The translations under genes and the position numbers were made by a program. Below are positions 18,679 to 27,360 of a DNA stretch of 45,525 bases, piece by piece. Position 1 is the stretch's first letter. The number at the start of each line of letters is the position of its first letter. The notes beneath the pieces were generated by a model. It saw nothing but the letters and a program-made list of their open reading frames with translations, had not been told where the DNA came from and ran no database searches. Origin of the DNA: JBCCTX01 sp964468435 (GTDB lineage: Bacteria; Bacteroidota; Bacteroidia; J057); the NCBI GenBank assembly GCA_964468435.1, contig CAYXVE010000044.1, positions 1-45,525 of the forward strand, given 5' to 3'.

Positions 18679-19665
18679 TTAAGACAATTCCTTCCCTATC
18701 TTGATCAACAATTCTTTAGTTTTCATGATTCCTTCATCCTCACTCAGGTCGCTACCTTCGTATTCGATGCCCACATAACCTGTAAAACCTGCATCTTTGA
18801 CGCTCTTCATCATCTTCATATAGTCCGTGTGGATTTCGTTACCGGATTCGTCGAAGTCATGCGTTTTGGCACTGACTCCTTTAGCGTATGGCATCAGTTC
18901 TTCTACTCCTTTGTATCTGTCATAGGATTCGCTACATTCACCACCTGAACGACGAATACAGAAATTACCAAAATCTGGTAATGACCCGCAATTGTCCATA
19001 CCTACATCCTTGAGTACACCGGCCAGCCATTCACCATTAGAAGAAGGACCTCCGTGATTTTCAACGATCACTCCCATATCGTAATCCTGGGCAAATTCGG
19101 ACAGTTTTCCCAATCCATCTACTGCTGTTTTGGCTACTTCTTCCATAGAGCCATTACCTCTGGCATTGACTCTTATGGAATGACACCCTAGTTGTTGTGC
19201 TGCTTCTACCCACTTGTAGTGGTTTTCCACCGCTTCCATTCGTTCCTTATCATCCAAAGCCCCCAGTGCGCCTTCCCCATCGATCATGATCAGAACGTTG
19301 GTAACTCCCAGATCCTCAGCACGCTGTTTCATCTCATTGATATAGTCTTTGTCTCTAGCTTTATCTTTGAAAAACTGGTTGACATATTCTACTGCCTCAA
19401 TCCCAAAATCATTTTTGGTTTTTGCAGCAAAGTCCAGATTATCCAAATCTCCTTTAAATAGGGTTTTATGCAGAGACCATTGCGCTAATGAAATCTTAAA
19501 GAACATTTCAGGTATTTCAACGATGGCTACTTTTGATGCGGAAGTGGTTTGACCCGCTTCTTGCTGGGTGGCTTTGTTGCACCCCATCCAAAGTGAAGGT
19601 AGCAAAACCCATCCAGAGCCTGCTGCAGCCGAGTGTCTGATAAATTTTCTCCGATTGTGATTCAT
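18679..19665 (-). CDS. Exported sugar phosphate isomerase/epimerase-like TIM barrel protein
   Basis: The 328-residue protein has a twin-arginine signal (NRRKFIRHSAAAGSG) that ends in a possible lipobox (LWMGC, Cys near 29), suggesting Tat export and lipid anchoring in the periplasm. The rest is an AP-endonuclease-2-like TIM barrel of the xylose isomerase/epimerase superfamily, with segments AQWSLHKTLF, IEAVEYVNQFF, VIVENHGG and the C-terminal GYVGIEYEG, which supply the usual acidic metal ligands. Such exported members are common in Bacteroidota and Planctomycetes, probably acting on carbohydrates, but substrates are rarely known. It is divergent from an MFS transporter gene 134 bases away; the two may act on the same carbohydrate. 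Confidence 0.85.
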   Translation of the reverse strand: MNHNRRKFIRHSAAAGSGWVLLPSLWMGCNKATQQEAGQTTSASKVAIVEIPEMFFKISLAQWSLHKTLFKGDLDNLDFAAKTKNDFGIEAVEYVNQFFKDKARDKDYINEMKQRAEDLGVTNVLIMIDGEGALGALDDKERMEAVENHYKWVEAAQQLGCHSIRVNARGNGSMEEVAKTAVDGLGKLSEFAQDYDMGVIVENHGGPSSNGEWLAGVLKDVGMDNCGSLPDFGNFCIRRSGGECSESYDRYKGVEELMPYAKGVSAKTHDFDESGNEIHTDYMKMMKSVKDAGFTGYVGIEYEGSDLSEDEGIMKTKELLIKIGKELS

Positions 19666-19799
19666 AGTATGGTAGATTAAGTAATAGCTCAGTTTTTAGT
19701 GAAATCGGAAAATCCCTAGAGCAACTATTGATTTAATCCGAAATAAAAACGTAATTATTATTCATTAATATAGGATTAAAATTAATAATTCAAAAAACT

Positions 19800-21347
19800 A
19801 TGAGTCAAGGAACTACTACTAAAGAGACTCCAGACAAGGTATTGTTCTGGGGTTGTTTTATTGCACTGTGTGCAACTTCATTTGGCTTTATTGCTCGCGC
19901 ACTTACAGCTGGGGAATGGGGAGCTGAATTTGGACTGACGGAGACCCAGGTAGGTGAGATCCTCGGAGCGGGTCTATGGCCGTTTGCAATCTCTATCATT
20001 TTGTTTAGTCTGATCATTGATAAAATCGGCTACAGGGTCGCAATGTTATTCGGTTTATTCTGCCACGTAACTTCGACGGTAATTATTCTTAGTGCACAGG
20101 GATACGCGATGATGTACTTAGGAACTTTCATTCTGGCATTGGGCTCTGGTACAGTGGAAGCTTACATCAACCCCGTGGTAGCGACCATGTTCAACAAGGA
20201 AAAATCCAAGTGGCTCAACATCCTTCATGCTGGATGGCCCGGCGGACTAGCTATCGGTGGTATGATTATTTTGGTATTGGTTCCCGGTCTGGCCTGGAAA
20301 ATGAAAATCGCATTGATCTTCATTCCTACCATCATTTATGCAGTCATGTTGTTCAACAAGAAATTCCCTGTCAATGAGCGTGTAGCGGCTGGAGTATCTT
20401 ACAAGGACATGCTCAAAGAAGTAGGTGCCCTGGGAGCGTTGATCGCTTCTGCACTGATATTCAGAGAGTTGGGAAGGCTTTTCGAGTGGCCTGAATTTCT
20501 GCAGTACGTCCTAATAGGTGCTACCACCGTAGGATTTTTCCTTTACACCCGTTCACTAGGTCAACCGCTCTTTATACTGTTATTACTCATTATGATGCCT
20601 TTGGCTACTACCGAACTGGGGGTCGATAGCTGGATTACTCAGCTAATGGAAAGCAGCATGGGAGAAATAGGTATCGCTGCGGGATGGGTACTGATATTTA
20701 CCTCCATGATCATGATGTTCCTGCGTTTCTTTGCTGCGGGACCACTGGTAAATGCTTTGACTCCATTGGGTCTACTAGCTATAAGCTCTGTCATTGCAGC
20801 GGCGGGACTAGTTGCCCTAGCTGGTGCAGCAGGTGCATTGGCGATTCTGGGAGCTGCAACCTTATATGGTATTGGTAAGACCTTCTTTTGGCCCACAACT
20901 CTGGGAGTTGTTGCGGAGCAGTTTCCACGAGGGGGTGCACTGACGCTAAATACCGTAGCGGGTGTAGGGATGCTGGCAGTAGGTATCGTAGGTGCACAGT
21001 TCTTGGGAAATATTCAGGACAAGAAAATGGACCAGTATCTGGCAGAGAGTTATCCTGAAGTACATGAGAAATATATGACTCGGGAAATGCGATCTGTATT
21101 TGGAGAATATCAGGGAGTAGACCAGGAAGGAATCAAATCCGCTACTCCTGAAGAACAAGAGACGATAGAAGGAGCTACCGTGGCGGCGCAAAAAAACGCC
21201 TTGACTACAGTAGCTATTCTTCCGATTATTATGCTGGCCTTCTACATTGGCCTGATCATCTATTTCCGTTCCAAAGGTGGTTATAAACCCATGGTCATCC
21301 ATGAGGAAGCTAAGGAAGAGGCCGCTGAAGGGATTTCGGAGTTATAA
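19800..21347 (+). CDS. MFS transporter (sugar/organic solute type)
   Basis: The 515-residue product is a polytopic inner-membrane carrier with about 12 hydrophobic segments and a central cytoplasmic loop near residue 190-205. The N-terminal GFIARALTAGEWGAEFGLTE and the loop FSLIIDKIGYRVAM (a variant of the MFS loop 2-3 motif GxxxDxxGRR) support the major facilitator superfamily. A long hydrophilic insert (about residues 405-460, rich in Glu and Gln) separates the last two helices. The substrate cannot be read from sequence; the divergent epimerase-like gene suggests a carbohydrate or derivative. The strong frame and the conserved start MSQGTTTKE leave little doubt that this is a true gene. 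Confidence 0.87.
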   Translation: MSQGTTTKETPDKVLFWGCFIALCATSFGFIARALTAGEWGAEFGLTETQVGEILGAGLWPFAISIILFSLIIDKIGYRVAMLFGLFCHVTSTVIILSAQGYAMMYLGTFILALGSGTVEAYINPVVATMFNKEKSKWLNILHAGWPGGLAIGGMIILVLVPGLAWKMKIALIFIPTIIYAVMLFNKKFPVNERVAAGVSYKDMLKEVGALGALIASALIFRELGRLFEWPEFLQYVLIGATTVGFFLYTRSLGQPLFILLLLIMMPLATTELGVDSWITQLMESSMGEIGIAAGWVLIFTSMIMMFLRFFAAGPLVNALTPLGLLAISSVIAAAGLVALAGAAGALAILGAATLYGIGKTFFWPTTLGVVAEQFPRGGALTLNTVAGVGMLAVGIVGAQFLGNIQDKKMDQYLAESYPEVHEKYMTREMRSVFGEYQGVDQEGIKSATPEEQETIEGATVAAQKNALTTVAILPIIMLAFYIGLIIYFRSKGGYKPMVIHEEAKEEAAEGISEL

Positions 21348-21501
21348 GCCATCATGTGAGCGATATATGGGTTCAGGTATGACAAATAAGGTAGGACTCA
21401 GCCATGGCATATCATGAAGGTCCAGGGCATAGTTTGTGACGTAATTTCAGTACTTGGCATGTAGCGTAAGTCGAAGCCATGGTCTATGCTTACGTATTTC
21501 G

Positions 21502-21509
21502 TATATTTG
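21502..21509 (+). promoter_or_regulatory. Predicted -7 element for rlmN
   Basis: TATATTTG is an exact TAnnTTTG match 18 bases upstream of the rlmN ATG. No clear -33 TTTG is seen. A short CGTAAG/CTTACG inverted repeat (21465-21470 and 21489-21494) lies just upstream. Confidence 0.5.
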
Positions 21510-21527
21510 TAGCAGAATAAATGTGAG

Positions 21528-22580
21528 ATGAATCAGCAGAAGAAAAATATACGGGGTTTGGATCTGGGTAAACTAGAGGACTATCTATCTGAAATGGGGG
21601 AGAAAAAATTCAGGGCTAGACAGATTTATCAATGGCTATGGGAAAAGGGGGCGGGTGAATTTGGGGAAATGAAAAATATCAGCAAAGCTCTGCGAGAACG
21701 ACTAGCGAAGGAATTTACAATAGATAAGGTAGAGATTGTATCGCGCCAGAAGAGTGCCGATGGCACGATCAAATATGCCCTGCAACTGTCAACCGGACAG
21801 TTGGTGGAAGGGGTCCTGATCCCTACCCCCAAACGCATCACTGCGTGTGTTTCCAGCCAGTCGGGTTGCTCGCTCGACTGTAAATTCTGCGCGACAGGTT
21901 ATCTGGATTTCAAGCACAATCTCAAGCATTACGAGATCTATGATCAGATCCACCTGCTCCGCCAGGAGGCAGATCAGATCTACGGACGTCCTCTGACCAA
22001 TATCGTCTATATGGGCATGGGAGAACCCCTGCTGAATTACCGCAACGTCTTGCAGTCCATTCAGATGGTATCTTCTGATGATGGGTTGGGAATGTCGCCC
22101 CAACGCATTACCGTATCCACTGCTGGTATTGCCAAAATGATAAAAAAACTGGGCGATGATAAAGTCAAATTTGAATTTGCCCTGTCTCTCCATGCTGCCA
22201 ATGACGAAAAGCGCAACCAGATTATGTCGATTAACCAATCCAATAACCTGGAAGCCTTGATTGAAGCCTTGCAGTATTTTTATGAAAAAACCCGTACGCG
22301 TATTACCTACGAGTACTGCATTTTCAAAGACTTTAACGACAGCCTGGAAGATGCAGATGAACTGGCTGCCTTTACCCGCCATGTACCTTCCAAAGTCAAT
22401 GTTATTGAATACAACCCCGTAGCGGAATCCGGTTTTGTCAATACGACGCCCAGGCGTATGCAGGCTTTTATAGACCGGCTGGAAGGTCAGGGGATAATCG
22501 TCAATGTCAGACGTAGCCGGGGTAAAGACATTGATGGGGGGTGTGGGCAGTTGGCGCTTAGAGGTGTGAAATCTTTTTAA
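21528..22580 (+). CDS. rlmN: Dual-specificity 23S rRNA A2503 / tRNA A37 methyltransferase (radical SAM)
   Basis: RlmN methylates C2 of A2503 in 23S rRNA, and of A37 in some tRNAs, by radical SAM chemistry. The 4Fe-4S cluster motif CxxxCxxC is present as C114-SLD-C118-KF-C121. The two catalytic cysteines are also in place: C107 in ITACVSSQ, seven residues before the cluster as in the E. coli enzyme, and C339 in the C-terminal GGCGQLALRG, which carries the intermediate methyl group. Other family blocks are KKFRARQIYQW at the N-terminus, NIVYMGMGEPLLNY and VNVIEYNP. The length of 350 residues is usual, and the protein is cytoplasmic. It is followed after 66 bases by the Nudix gene on the same strand. 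Confidence 0.97.
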   Translation: MNQQKKNIRGLDLGKLEDYLSEMGEKKFRARQIYQWLWEKGAGEFGEMKNISKALRERLAKEFTIDKVEIVSRQKSADGTIKYALQLSTGQLVEGVLIPTPKRITACVSSQSGCSLDCKFCATGYLDFKHNLKHYEIYDQIHLLRQEADQIYGRPLTNIVYMGMGEPLLNYRNVLQSIQMVSSDDGLGMSPQRITVSTAGIAKMIKKLGDDKVKFEFALSLHAANDEKRNQIMSINQSNNLEALIEALQYFYEKTRTRITYEYCIFKDFNDSLEDADELAAFTRHVPSKVNVIEYNPVAESGFVNTTPRRMQAFIDRLEGQGIIVNVRRSRGKDIDGGCGQLALRGVKSF

Positions 22581-22646
22581 CCCTGAACCAAATATTTTCG
22601 TTATAAGGTTGTAAAATATACTCAGTCGGGAGTAAAACACTAGTCA

Positions 22647-23264
22647 ATGATCCAACAACTCCAAACTACCCTCAACCAGCCGCTTCCCGGGCTGCAGGCC
22701 CAGATGAAGATGGCTCCCCCGACTCGACTACACCGCGAATATGAAATCCCCCAAAGTGCCAGGGAGAGCGCTGTGATGGCTTTGTTTTATCCCTATCGCC
22801 ATCAACACGATTATCATCTAGTATTTATGAAAAGAGCAGAAGACGGTCGTGCTCACAGCGGTCAGATCAGTTTTCCTGGTGGCAAATGGGAAGAATCAGA
22901 CCGGGATTTCATAGATACTGCGCTACGAGAAACCCAAGAGGAAATAGGCGTATCTCCTTCCGACATAGAAGTCCTTGGCACACTTACAGAACTCTATATT
23001 CCAGTAAGTAACTATATCGTTTATCCGGCTGTAGGCTATGCCCATCAACGCCCAAATTTTATTCCTGATCTCAAAGAAGTAGCAGAGATCATAGAAGTTC
23101 CAGTAAGCTGTTTGCTGGAGAAAAATACCTGTGGAATCCATCCGGTAAGTGCCCGAGGCTTCCAATTTGAAGCCCCTGCTTACAAGATCAATCAATATAC
23201 CATCTGGGGTGCTACAGCTATGATGGTTTCTGAGTTATCTGAGATCCTCCGTATGATTGAATAA
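22647..23264 (+). CDS. Nudix hydrolase, NudL-like CoA pyrophosphatase
   Basis: This 205-residue protein probably cleaves coenzyme A or its derivatives to phosphopantetheine and 3',5'-ADP. The Nudix core is FPGGKWEESDRDFIDTALRETQEEIGV, with the REtqEE metal-binding part intact. The preceding FMKRAEDGRAHSGQISFPGG matches the extra motif of the CoA-pyrophosphatase subgroup (LLTKRSxxLRxHxGQ type). It carries no signal peptide. The gene follows rlmN by 66 bases and may share its transcript, and it converges with the M19-like gene with 12 bases between the stops. Substrate is inferred from the subgroup motif only. Confidence 0.85.
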   Translation: MIQQLQTTLNQPLPGLQAQMKMAPPTRLHREYEIPQSARESAVMALFYPYRHQHDYHLVFMKRAEDGRAHSGQISFPGGKWEESDRDFIDTALRETQEEIGVSPSDIEVLGTLTELYIPVSNYIVYPAVGYAHQRPNFIPDLKEVAEIIEVPVSCLLEKNTCGIHPVSARGFQFEAPAYKINQYTIWGATAMMVSELSEILRMIE

Positions 23265-23276
23265 TCTCATGAATCT

Positions 23277-24806
23277 TTAAGCTGGCACAGGGGTTGATTG
23301 GGCGCATAAATAGTCTTCGTGATAATATCTTTCCAGAAAATCCTGCGTGTTCTGATACATGATTTTGCGGATCAGTTCTTTGGGAGTAAACCAGAACATT
23401 AATCGTTGCATATCCTCCCGTTTGAGGGGATTCGAAAGATGAGGATTTTCCATGGGATGCTGTAAAAACTCCAGTATCAAGTCAGCTAATTCGGGTAGAG
23501 GGCAAATATTTTCAAATACTTCGAAATGATTGTTGAGGCCGCCAGCATCAGTACCCAAAGCTATTATATCCCATGCTTGGGGATGGTTGACTGTCCTGAC
23601 TATATGAAATATATTGGCCATCAAAAGTCGCACGTACTCTGCCTGTACCAGTGATGGGTTGTGGCGAAGCCGGTGTTTATGGATTAAGCGCCTGGAAACC
23701 GTTCCCGGCATCAGGTACTCATCCAGAGTAAGTCCGATCAATCCTCCTGACTGGTAGATATAGCAGATATCTTCATCATAGAGATTGATCGACCAGGTGT
23801 TGAAATACTGATCTGTGTCCAATCCATGATCAGCATAGCGCAGACTTTGGGCTAACCTGGATAAACCATTGATAGCAGCATGACTGCATATAATGGGAAA
23901 GGGGTCCCCTCTGTCCCGGTACATTTCCCAGAGATTGTAAAACTCCTTTCTGGAATTGGCACTCATACGCCTGATGTCAATCAGTATTCTACGGCCATTC
24001 TCACGGCTGAGCAATCGCTCAATCACAGTTAATCCCAGTACTGTAATACCTTGATTGAGACCGTATTGCTGATCATAGCGGGCTAAAGTTCCTTTAGGAT
24101 CAAAGCTTCTGGCATGTCCACAGACCATATTCCAGAAATGAGAAGCCAGCGTAATGAAAAAAGGAGCATGATGACCCTGACCCCAGGCCTTCATCTGAAG
24201 GATATTATCTGTAAATAACTGTAGGTAGTATTGATATACTTTACTCCTGCGGTCATTGATGGTGTCGATCGTGCAATCGGGATGTATGGACGGGTCCACA
24301 TATCCCAAAGCATGAGCACCTTCGACAGAGAGTATGATGGCAGTTGATTCTTCGCTCCTGGTCAGAATCTCAGCGACCTGTGCTGCATGATGTGCCAATA
24401 CAATCTCACTTACAGGTGATGATTCCATTACCCGTCCAAACAGACTTTGATATTCATCCTTCAGCTCGTGAAAATAATTTCTTTGTTTATCTTCTATCTG
24501 TCTAATTTGGCCTGATACAAATTCATGCTTACACGAAGGTACATCATAGAAACCAGCCTCCACTGGGGAAAGACTGGTAATAATGAGCCTAACCTTACGC
24601 TTATTATACGAGTTTATTTGCGAATGTAAATCCGCTTGATATTGAAGGCCGACCTCAACCTGACACCTGCCATATGGTGAATAAAACAGATTTTGTTGGA
24701 TATCTCGCCGATCAATAGAAGCAGGCTTAGATTCTTTAGAAAGACTTGGGCTAAATTGATTGCTATAGTGGCTGTGTATATCCGAATAATATGGCAACTG
24801 AATCAT
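23277..24806 (-). CDS. Peptidase M19 (membrane dipeptidase)-like metallohydrolase
   Basis: The 509-residue protein resembles the M19/renal dipeptidase group of the amidohydrolase superfamily. Matching blocks are SVEGAHALGY (family: IEGGHAL), ITLASHFWN (family: LTLTHN), ICSHAAINGLSR (family: SHS) and ALGTDAGGLNNHF (family: GTDFDG). The first metal motif reads D-I-H11-S-H13 rather than the HxD typical of M19. It is longer than usual M19 enzymes, with an unrecognised insert at about residues 20-130 and a helical C-terminal extension. No signal peptide is visible. Dipeptide hydrolysis is therefore only one possibility; another amide or ester could be the substrate. The gene is divergent from the NFACT gene. 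Confidence 0.7.
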   Translation of the reverse strand: MIQLPYYSDIHSHYSNQFSPSLSKESKPASIDRRDIQQNLFYSPYGRCQVEVGLQYQADLHSQINSYNKRKVRLIITSLSPVEAGFYDVPSCKHEFVSGQIRQIEDKQRNYFHELKDEYQSLFGRVMESSPVSEIVLAHHAAQVAEILTRSEESTAIILSVEGAHALGYVDPSIHPDCTIDTINDRRSKVYQYYLQLFTDNILQMKAWGQGHHAPFFITLASHFWNMVCGHARSFDPKGTLARYDQQYGLNQGITVLGLTVIERLLSRENGRRILIDIRRMSANSRKEFYNLWEMYRDRGDPFPIICSHAAINGLSRLAQSLRYADHGLDTDQYFNTWSINLYDEDICYIYQSGGLIGLTLDEYLMPGTVSRRLIHKHRLRHNPSLVQAEYVRLLMANIFHIVRTVNHPQAWDIIALGTDAGGLNNHFEVFENICPLPELADLILEFLQHPMENPHLSNPLKREDMQRLMFWFTPKELIRKIMYQNTQDFLERYYHEDYLCAQSTPVPA

Positions 24807-25069
24807 TTCTACCTGTTTAAATTAAATTAACGAACTAAATATATACTAAAAAACTTTCTGAATTCACACTTTTATACCCTTTTTTATCATTAATTTTTCC
24901 TGGGTTTTACAGAAAACTTACCCTTAAGTAATTCTGGGTTATGCTATGTGTGTATTCCTGGATTTTTTTCCATTTGATCTATACCTGTTATACTTGTAGT
25001 TCGGGACAGAAAACATCAAAACACATTCAGCGTTTTGATACCATCAGGAATCTTAGGGAGAAAAGAACT

Positions 25070-26641
25070 ATGCATTTTCACTACTACACCTTGCAGCACC
25101 TTGCCAGATCTCTCCCACTGGAAGAGGCCATAGAAGGATGCTTTTCTCAAAGTAAGAACGAACTCATCGTAGAATTTCATACATTTCACCTTAGAATAGG
25201 ATGTAATACACCCGCTACTTATGTAGTCCCAGTCGACCGTTTTGCCAGAGCGAGAAAAAATGTAGTAAACCTTTTTGACAGGATTATTGAGAAAAAACTA
25301 AAACAGGTATATGTAGTGCCCTATGAAAGAGTATTGGTAATGGTTTTGGAAGAAGGGTACGATCTGATTTTAAAAATGCACGGTCCGCAGGCTAATATCA
25401 TGCTTCGAAAAGGAGAAGAAATAATCGAGCTGTTCAACAACAAGCTTACAGAAGATTGGCACTACACTGAAATTAGTGGAAATTTTGATACAACGGCTCT
25501 GGATGGCCTTCCAGAGGTAGATGAGCAAGCCGTTCTCCAACAATTGCGAAACATAAGCCCCATTTTTGAAAAGCAGTTTGCAGCCGAAATAACATCTCTG
25601 ATGAAACAAGGTCAATCTTTTGGTCTGGCTACTCTCCAGATTATTAAGCAAGTACAGGACAATACGTTTTACCTGAAAAAGGAGGCTCAAAAGATAAAGT
25701 TTTACCTATTTGAACCTGCGGAAAATAAGAATGCCATTGAAGTTCGTGAAGTCATCCCAGCACTTCAATTGTTTCTCCGTACCTTTTTCCAGTTTGATCG
25801 CTATCTCAAACAATACAAAAAGCTCAACAAAGAGATCAGAACTCCTTATAAGAAAACACAAAAACTTTATCAATCTTTTCAGAAGAACATCCAACAGCTG
25901 GAATCGGAACGAAATCCAGAGGAACTGGGCCACATTTTGATGGCAAATCTCCATCACATACAGCCAGGGCAACAAAAAGCCATTCTAGAAGATTACTATG
26001 AAGGGGGAACTGTCGCGATCAAACTGAAACCTGATCTGTCGCCACAGGAAAATGCCAGGTTGTATTATGAAAAACACAAACAACAAAAAATACGCCTTCA
26101 GTATTTAAAAAAAGAGCTCAACAAGATCGAGAACAGGCTGGTCAAAGAGGAAGGAGAAGTGGAAGCTTTTGATCAGGTTCCCAGACCTGATGAGCTCAAG
26201 CTTGGGCCATCGGGCTTTGATCTGGACGAGATTCAGGGGCTCAGACAATTTTTCAAAAATCAGATTCCGGAAAAACAGCAACCCAGACATCCATTCCGCG
26301 AATTTGAACATGAGGGGTTTCAGATTTTTGTAGGAAAAAATGCTCGGAACAACGACGAACTTAGCTTCAAGTTTGCTAATAAAGAGGATTTATGGCTCCA
26401 CGCCAAGGATGTTAGCGGATCGCACGTGGTGATACGTCAACAAGCAGGTAAAAAAATACCGGTAAGTGTGCTGGAATATGCAGCCTCACTGGCTGCTTAC
26501 TATTCTAAGCGAAAAAATGACACCCTTGTACCGGTTATCTATACGCCCCGGAAATATATCCGCAAACGCAAAGGAGACCCACCAGGAGCAGTGGTCGTAG
26601 ATCGTGAGGAAGTCGTAATGATCGAGCCTGTACGTAACTAG
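25070..26641 (+). CDS. NFACT-family ribosome quality control protein (RqcH/Rqc2-like)
   Basis: NFACT proteins bind obstructed 50S subunits carrying stalled nascent chains and, in RqcH, recruit tRNA-Ala to add C-terminal alanine tails. The 523-residue product has an NFACT-N-like domain (about 1-150), a long charged coiled-coil middle (about 240-390, with KQYKKLNKEIRTPYKKTQKLYQSFQ) and the C-terminal NFACT-R/DUF814 domain, with FQIFVGKNARNNDELSF and EDLWLHAKDVSGSHVVIR. The N-terminal domain is divergent from Firmicute RqcH: the segment aligned with the D-R pair reads Y-E-R in VVPYERVLVM. I chose the ATG at 25070, preceded by AGGGAG, instead of the in-frame ATG at 24941, whose extra 43 residues look unlike the family. 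Its stop is two bases from that of convergent purQ. Confidence 0.85.
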   Translation: MHFHYYTLQHLARSLPLEEAIEGCFSQSKNELIVEFHTFHLRIGCNTPATYVVPVDRFARARKNVVNLFDRIIEKKLKQVYVVPYERVLVMVLEEGYDLILKMHGPQANIMLRKGEEIIELFNNKLTEDWHYTEISGNFDTTALDGLPEVDEQAVLQQLRNISPIFEKQFAAEITSLMKQGQSFGLATLQIIKQVQDNTFYLKKEAQKIKFYLFEPAENKNAIEVREVIPALQLFLRTFFQFDRYLKQYKKLNKEIRTPYKKTQKLYQSFQKNIQQLESERNPEELGHILMANLHHIQPGQQKAILEDYYEGGTVAIKLKPDLSPQENARLYYEKHKQQKIRLQYLKKELNKIENRLVKEEGEVEAFDQVPRPDELKLGPSGFDLDEIQGLRQFFKNQIPEKQQPRHPFREFEHEGFQIFVGKNARNNDELSFKFANKEDLWLHAKDVSGSHVVIRQQAGKKIPVSVLEYAASLAAYYSKRKNDTLVPVIYTPRKYIRKRKGDPPGAVVVDREEVVMIEPVRN

Positions 26642-26643
26642 TC

Positions 26644-27321
26644 TCAACCCAACATGGATTCCAGCATGAACTTACCATCAATGTTCTTAAGCAATTCATC
26701 TGTTGCTCTTTCCGGATGGGGCATCAGCCCCATGACATTCCCTTTTTCATTGCAGATACCTGCAATATTGTCAATACTTCCATTGGGATTAGCTTCAGGG
26801 CTAACCTTTCCATCAGCATCGCAATACCGGAACAGGATCTGGTCTCCGTCCTGAAGTTGCCTGAGCATCTCATCATTACAATAGAAGTTTCCCTCAGCAT
26901 GTGCAATAGGTATTTTATAAGGACGCACTTCGAGATCCTTTGTCAGTAGCGCGCGCCTGTTTACCGGCTTAATATACACATTTTTGCAGATGAAGTGCAT
27001 CGAAACATTGTGAAGCAATGCACCTGGTAACAAGCCCGACTCACACAGGATCTGAAAACCATTGCAAATCCCGATTACATACCCTCCCTGCTCAGCATGT
27101 GCAATTACTTCCTGTATAATGGGTGAAAAACGGGCAATTGCACCTGAGCGGAGATAATCACCATAAGAAAATCCTCCTGGTAAAAAAATGACGTCACAGC
27201 CTTGCAAATCTTGGTCTTTATGCCACAGGTGGATCACTTCCTGTCCGAGATTGTGCTTCAGACTGTAAATCAAATCCCGATCGCAATTGCTACCTGGAAA
27301 TGTGATTACTCCAAACTTCAT
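26644..27321 (-). CDS. purQ: Phosphoribosylformylglycinamidine synthase glutaminase subunit
   Basis: PurQ supplies ammonia from glutamine to PurL for the fourth step of purine synthesis. The 225-residue class I glutamine amidotransferase shows the N-terminal GVITFPGSNCDRDL, the PurQ loop LPGGFSYGDYLRSGAIA, the nucleophile C86 in IGICNGFQIL, and the catalytic His and Glu in MPHPE (H202, E204). The presence of a separate PurQ means this organism has the three-part PurLQS enzyme; purL and purS are not in this window. A minus-strand TAGCTTTG about 30 bases upstream of the ATG is a likely -7 element and overlaps the stop codon of the preceding gene. The gene is convergent with the NFACT gene, with only two bases between the stops. 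Confidence 0.97.
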   Translation of the reverse strand: MKFGVITFPGSNCDRDLIYSLKHNLGQEVIHLWHKDQDLQGCDVIFLPGGFSYGDYLRSGAIARFSPIIQEVIAHAEQGGYVIGICNGFQILCESGLLPGALLHNVSMHFICKNVYIKPVNRRALLTKDLEVRPYKIPIAHAEGNFYCNDEMLRQLQDGDQILFRYCDADGKVSPEANPNGSIDNIAGICNEKGNVMGLMPHPERATDELLKNIDGKFMLESMLG

Positions 27322-27352
27322 AAGACTTATTGACTTAATAATTACTGGAATC

Positions 27353-27360
27353 CAAAGCTA
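27353..27360 (-). promoter_or_regulatory. Predicted -7 element for purQ, overlapping the upstream stop codon
   Basis: The minus strand reads TAGCTTTG, an exact TAnnTTTG match. Its first three bases are the TAG stop codon of the upstream membrane-protein gene. A TTG (27381-27379) lies 18 bases upstream as a possible -33 element. Confidence 0.55.

Noticed and set aside
21789..22640. 283-codon minus-strand open frame across rlmN
   Set aside because: It lies fully antisense to a clear radical SAM gene with all catalytic cysteines; the product has no recognisable features.
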